64,000 bases of DNA from Delphinapterus leucas (Eukaryota; Chordata; Mammalia; Artiodactyla; Monodontidae). The stretch is taken from contig NW_022098001.1 in assembly GCF_002288925.2 (NCBI RefSeq), positions 15,459,044 through 15,523,043 of the forward strand. Reading direction: 5' to 3'. Below the pieces are notes generated by a model. That model was not told the origin of the DNA, did no database searches, and was given only the letters and a program-made list of their open reading frames with translations. This document shows, piece by piece, positions 36,083 through 47,964 of the stretch. Numbering within the stretch: the stretch's first letter is position 1; each line of letters opens with the position of its first letter. A program made the translations under genes and the position numbers.

Positions 36083-38035
36083 TTTGCTTAACTTACTGTG
36101 TTTGAGGTGTCCATTTTGCAGGCTGCAGGTTCGTAGTTCCCATTCTTTTTGGTGTCTGCCCCCAGTGGGTTAGGTTTGCTTAGTGGTGTGTTTAGTCTTC
36201 CTGGTGGAGGGAACTGGTGCCTGTGTTCTGTTGGATGAGGTTGCATCTTGTCTTTCTGGTGGGCAGGACCACATCCAGTGGTGTGTTTTGTGGTGTCTGT
36301 GAAGTTATATGATTTTAGATAGTCTCCCTGCTAATGGGTGGGGTTGTGTTCCTATCCTGTTAGTTTTTTGGCATGGGGCATCCAGCACTGGAGCTTGCTG
36401 GTCTTTGAGTGGAGATGGGTCTTAGTGTTGAGATGGATATCTCTGGGAGAGCTCTCACCGACTGATATTATGTGTGGCCAGAGGTCTCTGGTGGACCAGT
36501 GTCCTGAGCTTGGCTCTCTCACCTCAGAGGCTGAGACCTAACATCCAGCCAGAGCACCATGACTCTGTCAGCCACATGGCTCAGAAGAAAAGGGAGAAAA
36601 AAAAGAAAGAAAGAAAAAATAAAATAATATAAAAAATAAAGTTATTAAAATAAAAAATTAAAATATTATTAAAATAAAAAAGTAATAAAAAAGAAAAGAG
36701 AGGAGAGCAACAAAACCAATAAAAAAATCCACCAGTGATAACAAGTGGTAAAAATTAAACTAAGATAAACATAAAAATCAGAAACTAGTCAGTCACATAC
36801 AGCAAACCCCAAGTTTATAGTTGCTTCCAAAATTCACCGCCTCAATTTTGGGCTGATTCATTGTCTACTCAGGTATTCCACAGACACAGGATACATCAAG
36901 TTGATTGTGGAGATTAATCCACTGCTCCTGAGGCTGCATAGAGAAATTTCCCTTTCTCTTCTTTGTTCGGACACCTCCTTGGGTTCAGCTTTGTCTTTGG
37001 CCCTGGCTCTGCATGTAGGTCACCCACTGGCATCTGTTCTTCACCCAGACAGGAGGGGGTTAAAGGAGTGGCTGATTAGGGGGCTCTGGCTCACTCAGGC
37101 TGGGGAGATGGAGGGGTATGGAATGCGGGACGAGTCTGTGGTGGCAGAGGCCGTAATCATGTTGCAACTGCCTGGGCCATGCCATGTGTTCTCCCGGGGA
37201 TGCTGTCCCTGGATCACGGGACCCTGGCAGGGGTGGGCTGCACATGCTCCCTGGAAGGGAGGTGTGGATAGTGACCTGTGTTTGCATCCAGGATTCTTGG
37301 TGGCTGCAGCAGCAGTGTTAGCATTTCATGCCCATCTCTGGTGTCTGTGCTGATAGCCCCAGCTCGCGTCCATCTCTGGAGTTCATTTGGGTGGTGCTCT
37401 GAATCTTCTCTCCTTGTGCACCCTGAAACAATGGTTTCTTGCCTCTTAGGCAGTTCCAGACTTTTCCCCAGACTCCCTCCCGGCTAGCTGTGGTCCACAG
37501 CTGTGTTCAGGCTGTGTTCACACAGCCAACCCCAGTCCTCTCCCTGAGATCTGACCTCTGAAGCCCAAGCCTCAGCTCCCAGCCCCCATCCACCCCTGCA
37601 GGTGAGCAGACAAGCGTCTCAGGCTGGTGAGTGCTGTTTGGCACCAATCATCTGAGCGGGAATCTCTCCACTTTGCCCTCTGCACCCCTGTTGCTGCGCT
37701 CTCCTCCATGGCTCTGAAGCTTCCCCCTGCCACCTCCCCCACCCATCTCCACCAGTGAAGGGGCTTCCTAGTGTATGGAAACTTTTCCTCCCTCACAGCT
37801 CCCTCTAAGTGGTGCAGGTCCCGTCCTTATTCTTTTGTGTCTGTTTTTTCTTTTTTCTTTTACCCTACCCAGGTACATGGGGGAGTTTCTTGCCTTTTGG
37901 GAAGTCTGAGGTCTTCTGCCAGCATTCAGTAGGTGTCCTGTAGGAGTTGTTCCACATGTAGATGTATTTTTGATGTATTTGTGGGGAGGAAGGTGATCTC
38001 CATGGCTTACTCCTCTGCCATCTTGAAGGTTCTCC
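36083..38035 (-). promoter_or_regulatory. L1-D 5'UTR / internal promoter region
   Basis: A leader of about 1.95 kb, collinear by eye with L1-A and L1-C. The A/G-rich tract is at 36575-36720, and the GC-rich block is at about 37030-37790, where only about ten CpG remain by eye. Confidence 0.65.
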
Positions 38036-38049
38036 TAACCACCTATTTC
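38036..38049. repeat. Right target-site duplication of L1-D
   Basis: TAACCACCTATTTC directly after the L1-D 5' end, identical to 30974-30987. Confidence 0.88.
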
Positions 38050-38181
38050 TTATGCCAGCCTCTTATACCTAGATTAATTATTCCTGCAACCTAAAATAGA
38101 GTTGTTTCAGTAACAAGAACAGGTGTTTCTTAATACAATGTTTATCTATTGGATAAACACTGACAAATTCACATTCTTTGA

Positions 38182-38195
38182 CCTTCCTTTTCCTT
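38182..38195. repeat. Left target-site duplication of L1-E
   Basis: CCTTCCTTTTCCTT, identical to 38808-38821. Confidence 0.8.
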
Positions 38196-38807
38196 TTTTT
38201 AATGTTAATTTTATTACAGTATAGTTGATTTACAATGTTGTGTTAGTTTCAGGTGTATAGCAAAATGAATCAGTTATACATATACATACATCCACTCTTT
38301 TTTGGATCTTTTTCCCATATTGGTCATTACAGAGTATTGAGTAGATTCTCTGTGCTATACAGTAGGTTCTTATTTGTTATATATTTTATATATAGTAGTG
38401 TACATGTCAATCACAGTCTCCCAATTTATCCCTCCCCCACTTTCCCCCTTGGTAACCATAAGTTTGTTTTCTACATCTGTGACTCTATTTCTGTTTTGTA
38501 AATAGGTTCATTTGTACCACTTTTTTAGATTCCACATATGAGCGATATCATATGATATTTGTCTTTCTCTGTCTGACTTACTTCTCTCAGTATGATAATC
38601 TCTAGGTCCATCCATGTTGCTGCAAATGGCATTATTTTGTTTCTTATGGCTGAGTAATATTCCACTGTATATATATATATACCACATCTTCTTTATCCAT
38701 TCCTCTATCAATGGACATTTAGGTTGCTTCCATGTCCTGGATATTGTAAATAGTGCTGCAAAGAACATTGTGGTGCATGTATCTTTTCGAATTATGGTTT
38801 TCTGCAG
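38196..38807 (-). mobile_element. L1-E: 5'-truncated minus-strand L1 with target-site duplication
   Basis: The plus strand shows a T-rich start, AATGTTAATTTTATTACAG, ACAATGTTGTGTTAGTTTCA and ends in the antisense of the ORF2 C-terminal region (CACATCTTCTTTATCCATTC, CATGTCCTGGATATTGTAAA). It is 612 bp, framed by CCTTCCTTTTCCTT at 38182-38195 and 38808-38821. The 3'UTR differs from that of L1-D, so it belongs to another subfamily. It contains a short (TA)n at 38670-38682. Confidence 0.9.
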
Positions 38808-38821
38808 CCTTCCTTTTCCTT
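38808..38821. repeat. Right target-site duplication of L1-E
   Basis: CCTTCCTTTTCCTT, identical to 38182-38195. Confidence 0.8.
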
Positions 38822-39770
38822 GATTACACATCTTCTTCTGTTGATACTTCCCTTCTTTATAGATGAGATAAATAAGCTTGGTTACATTATAACTTTAATT
38901 CCCTACATTCTAGCCCTTAGCTGTTGGGCTTGGTGAATTCCTAAGTCCATGCAGCAGCACATATGCACACTGACTTTTAGGACCACTAATAATGTTAACC
39001 ACCAATTATCTCTTATATGTTGACTTTTACCACCTTCTGTTGCAATGGGTGGTTGTTTCCTGAGTGTCTCCAAATTTATAGATGGTGTGGATTCTTGAGT
39101 ACAGCTTCCAAATGATCAGTGGCTTCTTTTATGTTTCTTTTATGCTGCTAAAAGGAAACTTGTGCCCTCATCCTAGTTCCTTTTTCCTTGGGTGACAAAA
39201 GATGAGGGAGTTTCAGTTTTCACATCTAGTGTTATCTCTCTATACCATAATAGCAGCCTTCATTGCTCTAAACTGCTGTTGAAAGAGACAACCACTACTA
39301 AGCCATTACCTATATATATTTTTATCACCCACTATTCATTATAATGCCTTTGTGTTCTGTCAGTGTTATCAGAGGCAACCAGCATTTATTAGGTATCCGC
39401 TGGATGTGTTACATTGTGGTAGGTGTTGCCAGGGGCCCTTATTTAGAATAAAGCATTACTTTGGAAGAGGGTGACAATTTTTCTCTACAGGCCACCACTT
39501 TACCTTTTACTGTGGTTTAGGCCACCACATTGGTCAAATTACTCATTATGTCCCATGGGCTCTGTTAGGATTTCCTAGAAATGTGAGTGTGTTTGTCGTG
39601 TGCCTTAGATGGACTCCCTGAAATATGGCCTTTGGGTGAATTTGCAAATGTAAAGAGAAAAGATAGTCCCTCCCATTATATTTACACTTTAACACATAGT
39701 AAAAAGCAAAAAATACTAGTACCATGCACCTGTGATTTGGAAAACAGCAAAATTTTCTAAGAAAGGAGAA

Positions 39771-39772
<2 letters not shown>

Positions 39773-39807
<35 letters not shown>
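39773..39807. repeat. (TG)n microsatellite
   Basis: About 17 uninterrupted TG units. Confidence 0.97.
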
Positions 39808-39808
<1 letters not shown>

Positions 39809-40669
39809 TCAATCTCAAGAGGCATAAGAACTTCTACTTTCATTTTAATATGTATGCTATGGACCTGGGGTAATATAAGACTTGTAAATATTTCTAGGCC
39901 TATTTACCTTAATAAGCATAGTTTACCTTATTTTATATCATGTCCTGGTGAGGCCTTAGTGTTCTCGTCTGGGAATCATTTCTGATTTCTTGGCTTCTGA
40001 TCAGTATAGATTTTGAACTCCCAGTATTCTTAGTCTTTGCATTTGTCAACCATCTTAAGTCTTAGAGAGTAGGTATAGCTGTAATAATTACCTTGCTGGT
40101 CTAGTGGGTCTGAGGTCACTGTCCATTTTGGCACACACAGTATGCCCTTTAATCCTACACTCTCTTGGTCTCTGGGGTATCTGTCACTACATCATGGAGT
40201 CCTGCTAGATACAAGTGACAAATCTACCAAGATCTTTTTAAAGTTTTGGATGCCTTTTTAATTTTGAGAATGATGATGGCTTGGGTTACAACTCATTTCT
40301 TTTTCTCTGCCCAAAATTTCATTGCAGAGTTAGAACTATGCAGGTGTTGTGATCACTGGACATACCAGTAGAGGGTTGCATGGCATTTTCTTGTACCCTG
40401 AGAGGGACTTACATTGTATTAAACACAGAAGCAGGCTAACTCACTGAACAAGGCATTTCAGTGTGATGGAATCACCTTAACAGACATGACAGTCATTATT
40501 ATTATTAATACAAATATTGATAAGAAATTTCAATGCGTGCAATGCCATCATTTTACACAGCATCCAGATATTTTTTGGCTATAATTTGCATGCTGTTGTA
40601 CATTTTCCATGTGTGTCCTTTTATTCAACATAGGCAAAAATAGATACCATTGCCTTATTTGGGGAGGCA

Positions 40670-40790
40670 TAATGGGGAATTGGAGAACAGATAGACCTGT
40701 GGTTTGATTTCACCTCAACTCCTCTAATCAACTCAGTAGTGAATGTGAGCAACTTATTCTCATCTCTGAATTGAGGGTTGTATCACTTGG
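40670..40790 (+). mobile_element. Probable MIR fragment
   Basis: GACCTGTGGTTTGATTTCAC, TGAATGTGAGCAACTTATTC and TCATCTCTGAATTGAGGGTT follow the MIR order with heavy divergence. Confidence 0.45.
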
Positions 40791-40794
40791 GTTC

Positions 40795-41440
40795 TGGTCA
40801 GGAGGCAGCAACTGTACGAGTTATATTAACAGGGAGAATTTAATATTAAGAATTGTTAATCTGGGATTGGAGAAATGAAAGGTTAAAAATGAATACCTAG
40901 GTATCATGGAGATGATGATGCAGGAAGCAGCTACCAAGACCCTTGGCTGGGGAAACAAAAGGAATAAGTTGGACTTCTTACAACTCAGAGGATTGGAGAA
41001 GGGGCTCTGCAGAGCTCGTATGCTGATCTCTGAGGAGCCTGTGCTGGCTGGCTGGGCTGGGGTCACTGAAGGGTAGCATCATGAAGCTGGTTCTATGAGT
41101 GGTAGAAAAAGTACACAGTTGAATCGCTATTGCTAATGGAATGAAAGCTACTGCTGCAAGCTGGAATGAGCTGTTGCTGCCAGGGCTAAGAAGTGTTGCT
41201 GAGATGATGTTGACAAGAACAGGAAATAAAACCAGAAGCATCAAATCCCTGCTTCCTCCTGAAGCCTTGCAGTCTCTCTCTGGTGCTCCCTATTGGCAGA
41301 GCCTAATGGATCAGCTGGCAAAGCAGAAATGAGGTCTGCAGATTCTCAGCCCCAGCACAGAGAGTAGAACAGAGAAACAGTTGGTTTGAAACTGAGAAAC
41401 AATTGCTTAATAACCAGTAGAGGGGTGATATTATACCCCA
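40795..41440. mobile_element. Ancient interspersed repeat, family not named
   Basis: The sequence GAGGCAGCAACTGTACGAGT, then CAGGGAGAATTTAATATTAA, GTGCTCCCTATTGGCAGAGC, TCTGCAGATTCTCAGCCCCA and AGAAACAATTGCTTAATAAC recalls a dispersed mammalian repeat I have seen next to old L1 copies. I cannot name the family or orientation with confidence. The open frames here are not convincing genes. Confidence 0.4.
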
Positions 41441-41659
41441 GAGATTGGTTATTGTTTTAACATTATTATTATTATTGAAATTTATGTAAATAATCTAGTA
41501 TGATGACTGGGTCATAGTAAGAGCTAAAACTCATCTGCTCTTTTCATTTTGCTAGATTTACTAAGTGTTCTACCAGCCTAGTTATTGAAGATGGCCAATT
41601 ACACTTTGATAATCCATTTTGGCCCCAATTCCACTCCAGTAACATTCATATATACAGAT

Positions 41660-41850
41660 TAGTAGTGTTGACTCTGGAATCTACTGGTTTTTAGCCATGA
41701 ACTATGGGCAAGTTAATTAAGTTCTCCAAGCCTCAGACTATATTACATGAGATAACACATATACAGTGCTTAACTCAAAGCCTGTCCAATGAGTGTCTAA
41801 AAATACTAGTGCCATTATTGTTATCATCATCACTATCATTATTTATTGAG
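41660..41850 (+). mobile_element. MIR SINE (3' two thirds)
   Basis: ATGAACTATGGGCAAGTTAA, TCTCCAAGCCTCAGACTATA, ACATATACAGTGCTTAACTC, AAGCCTGTCCAATGAGTGTC and a final ATTATTGTTATCATCATC fit MIR in sense. Confidence 0.7.
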
Positions 41851-42538
41851 TGTATAGAAATTGTCACAAAATAATATCAACTTAAAATACAACATTTAAG
41901 GAGCCAGCTTTCTCCAAAATCACAAACAAATACCTTGGTCCTCTGAAATTTAATTGTTATTGTGCAAAGTAAACATGGTTAATTTTCCTTGTTAGCCATC
42001 TCTGTCATTTTTGGTGCTTCAGAAGATTCCTATTTTTCTGATCTTTTATGTGATATTCTGAAAGAAGCCAATATTTCCAATTCTGTTTTGCATTAGGGGA
42101 TATGGAGACCTGAAGTCTCTGAGACTTTCCATGAGTAATGAGTGTGTTTGTAAAAAGGCCTGGAAGGGATCTGAAAATCCATCATGCCACTATCAGGGAC
42201 TCTTGAATTCTGAAGCATTCCTGGCTGCCACTAACTCAGGGATATGGAGATTGTCACTAGAAATTCAGAGTGAGTGTCGTGCATGGTAATATGGTACATC
42301 ATGGCTAGGTCCTGAGGCAAGCTGAGGACATCGTAGATTTGATGCATTATGCATGAGAGGGTGTAAGAAATAAAGGATCAATCATCTTCTCCCTCAGATA
42401 ACATTGATCATTTGCTACACATTATTCGGCTGGGTTCTGTGCAGATTTATTTTCTACAATGAGAATGAAAAGCAGATTGCCTGTTTCCTTAATGAGCAAT
42501 GACATCAATCCAGCCAAATCTATCCAATGCATTGGATG

Positions 42539-42541
<3 letters not shown>

Positions 42542-42571
<30 letters not shown>
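42542..42571. repeat. (CT)n microsatellite
   Basis: About 14 CT units followed by a C-rich stretch. Confidence 0.95.
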
Positions 42572-42573
<2 letters not shown>

Positions 42574-43884
42574 GCCCCCCTCTGTCATAGTTAGAAGAAA
42601 TACGGACAGCTTCTGAAGAAGGTGCCAGCCCCTGAGAGGATGGCGACAGAGTGGGAAAATTGGGTCTAATTTAGGGTGATGAAAAGTCTCTTTCTCTCTC
42701 TTTACATTTTTTGCTTTTTAATTTAAAGCAGTGTTTCCACTCTCCATTTTCCCAGATGACATTCTGAGGGGCTGATCTCCGGAAAAGGCCAAGTGAAAAG
42801 TCATCCAATAACAAGGAAGAAGATGGCGTGTAGAATGCACGAATAGGCTTGGCTGCTGGGACACTACTCAGGCTGAAAGGGCACAGTCACCGGGGGACAT
42901 AGCAAGTAGCATCAGAGAATGTTATTACAATGCTCCCCAGTCAACGCCAGTGACTTTAATAACATTGGAATCCACATGTGGCATTCCATAAGAAAATGGA
43001 GTTGAAGTTTGTCTTCTGTTGATACAGTATTCTCCCCGTTGTGGTAGTGAATTGTCAGTAAAACTGTGTTGGAAGTAGTGTATGATCCAGGATTTGGGAG
43101 CAGATAAGATGTCTTGCTGGGGCACACTCTCTGCTTCAATCAGACAAGTATCCACTGAGGGAGGCTGGGTGGGTGGGGGGCTTTGACGAGCCAAAGATGG
43201 GCAGCTGGGGAATTGGTGGAGCAGGTGACAAACAGCAGGTCTGGGCTGGCATGAAATCCTGGCAGAATGGGTCCCCCTGCAGGCTCAGTTTGCAGAGAAG
43301 CCCCATGCCTAAGGGAGAGCAGAGATTGCAGGTCCCTCTCAAGCCGGGATCCCGAGAGAGGGGGAGTGTTCAGACAGGTGGATGGAGTACCGGGGCGGGG
43401 CCACATCCGGGAGGTACTGCCAACAGATGGCTGTTGCTCAGGCCCTGGAAGGAAGAGTGACGTGGACCAAGCAGGAGACCGTCTGAGGAAGGGCCAGGGG
43501 GCTGGATACAAGGCCTCCCGCACGAGGAAGTTCCCATCACACTGCATTTTTAAAACTGTCGGAAGCTAATTAATCATGAACCATGATATCACATGGAATC
43601 AGTAATGTAAATTGTGAACTACAAGTCCTGGTTCTGTTTTTCTGCAGAAATGTAAATATGGGAGAGTTTTCACCAAGATGAAAATGAATTACAAAGAAGA
43701 CCTGGGGAGGGGCCTTTCATGGAGTGTATGCCTCTGTTACATCAGGCTTGCTTCCCACCCTGAAGGCCACAGAGGCAGGTTACCAGAACCGGGGCTCAGG
43801 ATCTGGGCTGGGGGAGAAGCAGACTTTCAGTGGAGGGCGGAAGGAGAGGCTGGGAGGGTAATGGAGGCTTGGCTGTAATAATAG

Positions 43885-44160
43885 CTCACTCTATGCCTCA
43901 CGCTGTGCTAAGCCTATAGTTTCCCATAAAATTAGGTGTTATTAGCACGTTCTTTTCTGGTCTGTTTCTTTCTTCCCTCCCTTCTACCTCCCTTTCCTTC
44001 CTTCCTTCTTTCGTTCCTTTTTTTTTTTTTTTTTTAACGAATGAGGGAACTGTAACAGAGAAATAAACTAACTTTCCCAAGTCAGTGACAGGTAGAGAGC
44101 TGACCTATAATCTGTTGTTTTGTATCCAGAACCTGGTCTCTTGACCACTGCTCCACATGA
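43885..44160 (-). mobile_element. MIR SINE interrupted by a pyrimidine tract
   Basis: The plus strand reads CTCTATGCCTCACGCTGTGC at the 3' side. Beyond a C/T tract it has GAATGAGGGAACTGTAACAG, TTTCCCAAGTCAGTGACAGG and CCAGAACCTGGTCTCTTGAC, the antisense of MIR. The tract at 43966-44036 separates its halves. Confidence 0.65.
43966..44036. repeat. Pyrimidine tract (CCTT)n ending in poly(T)
   Basis: C/T-only sequence with CCTT units, apart from isolated A and G, ending in about 19 T. Confidence 0.9.
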
Positions 44161-44589
44161 TGTCCCACTGACCTGATCTGTGTGTCACATAAGAGTCAGC
44201 CCTGCTCAGAGACTGCCCTGAGACAAACCATCGTCTTGCTCATCCTAGAGAGTCCTTTACCAGCTCCTCTTAAGATCAGCTTGTTTGGGGAGTTCAACTT
44301 CAACGTGGTGTTGGTGGTGTTAATGTGTAGTCAGCTCCTAAGCTTCATTTTATTTTGTACCCAAATGGAGATCATTATACTGCAGATCTTATTTAAATCC
44401 ATCTCTTTGTATTTAGCCATCTCATTGTTCTAGCCTGTCTAGATCTCTTTAAATCCTTCTAACAGCAGATTTTTCTTTTTTCTCTCTTTTTTACAATCCA
44501 ATGCAACCTGAAATGAAAGCCACAACTCTCCTAAAATCCCTCCTGTTTCTGAAAGCTTTGACACATTCAGCAAAGATCTATTCCTTGGT

Positions 44590-44760
44590 GTCTGAGTGTG
44601 CTGTGTTTATTTTCTGCTTTGCCGATTCGTGGAGTTTAACTGTACCCAAATGTGCCTTTAGATGGCAAACTCTTTGGGGCAAGGGCTCTGCTCTTTGTTT
44701 TGGCACGTGCTACTTATTACAGAGCTCAGTGCACACCTGGGGCTCCAGATAAATAATAAC
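44590..44760 (+). mobile_element. Probable L2 3'-end fragment
   Basis: GATGGCAAACTCTTTGGGGC, AAGGGCTCTGCTCTTTGTTT, then CAGAGCTCAGTGCACACCTG and ATAAATAATAACAATTC fit the L2 3' end (ACTCC-TTGAGGGCAGGG and CAATAAAT types). Confidence 0.5.
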
Positions 44761-47728
44761 AATTCAGGAGTATTTCTCACTTTGAGAGTTGCATGGGCCC
44801 TTTCAGGCAGCCTGTTAGCTTTCTTAAAGAATATCCCAGTGACCGATTTCACCTTGACATTGGAGGTGCCCACCTCTCTGCACCTGTTCCACCTGCTGCC
44901 AGCCTGATATCTGCTTCTTTATTGTTTGCTGTTTCTGCTCTGCCCTTAGGAGCCATTCCTGAGGCGTAGCACTTGGGCTCGCAGATGACACTCCCTATTA
45001 TATGGATGTTTGGATTCTGACCCCAGCCTGGCAGCCTTCTTCCCCTCTTCCCACCCCACTGCAAAACCCTCCCTTTTCCACCCCATTCATGCCAAAGTGT
45101 GAATCCCGGATGATTGCCAGGGGAAAGAAGCCAGAACAGGAGGAGGTAAAGAGGTTGGAGGGGACAGTTATTTGCTTTTGGCAGGAAAAATAACTAACCA
45201 AAGCCTGACTTTCACAGATTTTAGCGAAAGGGTCTTTGATGTTGGTTTCTCTCTCTGTTTTGCTCATGCGGGTGGGTGGAGTGGGCACAGGTTTGCAGGT
45301 TTCTCTTGTGAGCTTTGAAAAGAATAGTTTAAATATAGTTAACATACATATTATCATCTTCAAAATCTAGAAGGAAAGAAATCCTGGTTTGGCCCCAATG
45401 GATTTGGAAGCCAAGTTGCCTGCTTTGGCTGCAGCCAGATTAGGTTACTCTAATTCTCTCAAATAGTACTTTTGCCAACAAGCAAAGTGGATCTTACGGA
45501 GGGGCCAGGACTCAGCTGAGAGGGAGAGGTCTTATACCCATAAATCATCTGTATTTGTTCGCAGATTTAGAATGGAAAACCCACTTTTAATTCCCCTGAC
45601 TTGAGCTGCTGTTGCGTAGGAGGGGTTGCTCCTTAGCGGGCTGACACTTCAAGCTCTTGAATTACCTGATTCAGTCTCGTGCCTTCTGGCTTTTCTTGGC
45701 AAACCAAACGCCACCATTAAACAGTGTTTATATTCTCGATCAAAGAATCCTTTTGAACATTCCTTTTCATCATGCTCGCATCTCATTCACTCACTTCCAA
45801 AGCAGTCAGGCCAAAATTTGTGTCTAGGAAGTTACTATATTATTCTGTGCTGTGTGATATATATATGTAATTGGTATTGACTCTACGGTCATATATTTTT
45901 GTTCCAAAGAGTAACTTTATTTCTAAACTGACTTTAATTTCTGCCTCTGAGTCTTCAGCTTATTTTCCAATAAAACCTCTCTGATACACGAATTTCTTGG
46001 TCAAGTTCTACAATATGGACATAGGCCAGTTCATGGTTTCATTAGTCCGGTGTTCAACTGGATCAAGATTATTTTCTCTGTGCAAAATTTCTTCCTCTCC
46101 ATTTCTCCTGATATAACTTCTAAATGACACTGAGGGAAGGATAAGTCACTCTTGTGATGTTGAAGACTGGGAAGTCACCATGCATTTTCTGTTCTGCTAA
46201 TATTCCTTTAGTCTATTATCCTACTCTGACCAACACCTGGAGGAATCACACGGCAGCAACCGTCCTCCTTCCCACTCCACAGGCAGCTTCATTCTCTTCC
46301 CCCTCCTGTTGGATGTTCCTCCCCAGATGGGCTCCTAGAATTGCTCATTGCTGAGGCTGGTGGGGGGGCCCCCCCTCGTGTCTCTGTGCGCAGGCCAACA
46401 CACTCTTGTTTCCTTCAAGTCTCATGGGGCTGGATAGGTTTGCAAAGACAGTACTCTCCAACTGTACCTGGAAAATGTATCAGCAGTCTTTTTTTCCCCA
46501 GACATTCCAAACATCATAGGAGAATGCCCTGGTACCCCTCAAGCCCCTAGTTTGGTCAGAGGTGGAAAAGAATAAAAAATTCCCCACTGCTCATTCTTTT
46601 CACTTTTAATCTTATTTGGACTCCTCCATCTCTCCTCTTTCCACAGGCTCAAGCCCTTTTGGAATGGCAGAGGGGAGTAGGCATTTGTGCTGTGGGTGGG
46701 GAGGTCGGGTGAAGACCAGCTCCCCTGCTTTGCAAATGTGTACCAGTATCCCCTTTCTTACACCTGAGGTCTTTTATCTCAAAGACAAAACTTGGGCATT
46801 TCTTTTTACTACTTCCCATATATGTCAACTATATGTGTTTTCAGATTTAGAAGAAAAAAGCAACTTTTCGTTCCTTCCTTTTGGCTCATGTGGGTTGATG
46901 ATGGGAACAACTACTTCCCCATGGAAAATGGTGACTCAGTGTCTCCTGGTCTGAGTGCCGGTGTTGCAGGGGGTATGAATACTACATGCTGCTTGATACC
47001 TCAGATTATCAGTGTGCCACAAATACTTTACATTTCTTCCTGCTATATATGTGTGTGAGTGTGTGTGTGTACTTGTGTGTGTATTCTGGCAACTAACATA
47101 ACCAAGGTATGTTAGTTGGTTCTACTTCTAATTCTCAAGTAAAAAGAAAAATTATAATATTAAAATGCCAAACATACAAATATTTAGGAGTATTAACTAT
47201 GATGTCATCTCAAGAACCATAAATAAGAAGGAATTAACATTTTTGTTCTTAGAAGAAAATATTCATGGCTATATCAAAACAAATATAATGATCAAGTATA
47301 GAGAAATATGGGATAATGTTTCTTTGTTTTAGAGTATCTGGAAGCAAGATGACAATCTTTCTCTAATATTAGGCCAAACGATGCTGGAGGTGGGGTGGAT
47401 GTGCACAGGAATGCTGGTGTGGAGGTCTGGTGCTCAGGATCGGATGGAGAGCAAGAAGATTTCACCTTTACTGTATGTGGCTTATCTACCTTGCTGATTA
47501 CCCATGGCAAGTAAGGAATGCAAGATTGTTTTCTATACTGCACAGCATAAGACTGGGCCTCTTGTCCATGCACTTACTGGTGTATGGTAAAGGAATTACA
47601 CTTAATTCCCTCTTCAGTGGCTCTTCACCCAGCCCCTCTGCATCCATTCTCCAGATGGCAAAGATCTCTTCAGAAAGCAAAACTGATCCAGTCATACTTC
47701 CACTGAAAACTTTGCAGTGTCTTCCCAT

Positions 47729-47744
47729 CGGTCTCAAAATTTTT
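47729..47744. repeat. Left target-site duplication of the SINE at 47745
   Basis: CGGTCTCAAAATTTTT, identical to 47949-47964. Confidence 0.92.
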
Positions 47745-47948
47745 TTTTTTCTTTTGCAGTACACGGGCTTGTCACTGTTGTGACCTCTCCCGTTGCAGAG
47801 CACAGGCTCAGGACGCGCAGGCTCAGTGGCCATGGCTCACGGGCCCAGCCGCTCCACGGCATGTGGGATCTTCCCGGACCGGGGCACGAACCCGTGTCCC
47901 CTGCATCGGCAGGCGGACTCTCAACCACTGCGCCACCAGGGAAGCCCC
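47745..47948 (-). mobile_element. CHR-type SINE, short form
   Basis: On the minus strand it starts GGGCTTCCCTGGTGGCGCAG. The A-box is at 47925-47935 and the B-box at 47882-47892 (plus coordinates), followed by CATGCCGTGGAGCGGCTGGG and GAGCCTGTGCTCTG, and ends in poly(A), seen as T on plus at 47745-47750. Perfect 16-bp flanking duplications prove a single retrotransposition into the L2. Confidence 0.95.
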
Positions 47949-47964
47949 CGGTCTCAAAATTTTT
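47949..47964. repeat. Right target-site duplication of the SINE at 47745
   Basis: CGGTCTCAAAATTTTT, identical to 47729-47744. Confidence 0.92.

Larger units (their letters stand above)
30988..38035 (-). mobile_element. L1-D: near-full-length minus-strand LINE-1 with target-site duplication
   Basis: The order on the minus strand is 5'UTR, ORF1 (36082-35192), ORF2 (35134-31468), 3'UTR with AATAAA (plus-strand TTTATT at 31041-31046) and an A-rich, AAATA-repeat tail (about 30988-31035 on plus). The 5' end at about 38012-38035 reads GGAGAACCTTCAAGATGGCA, close to the start of L1-C. The 7.0-kb insertion is framed by identical 14-bp flanks. Both ORFs are broken, and many CpG sites of the 5'UTR are lost. 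Confidence 0.95.
38822..47634. other. Mostly single-copy sequence with scattered old repeats
   Basis: No gene is supported. Old repeats inside are listed separately. The stretch 42590-43680 is comparatively GC-rich around 43140-43540 and has overlapping open frames on both strands (up to 135 codons). They lack recognisable domains, and I do not call them genes. 38822-39770, 39810-40660, 45000-47600 and 41860-42540 hold nothing I can name. Confidence 0.5.

Noticed and set aside
39546..39985. Open frames beginning with alternating Thr-His or Cys-Val residues
   Set aside because: They are translations of the TG microsatellite at 39773-39807 (similar ones occur at 55.5 and 57.1 kb).
41141..41332. 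Small open frame at 41.1 kb as a gene
   Set aside because: It lies inside what looks like an old dispersed repeat and has no supporting features.
43140..43569. Open frames of up to 135 codons on both strands as a real gene
   Set aside because: Overlapping open frames on opposite strands are expected in GC-rich sequence. There is no recognised domain, no convincing start or splice context.
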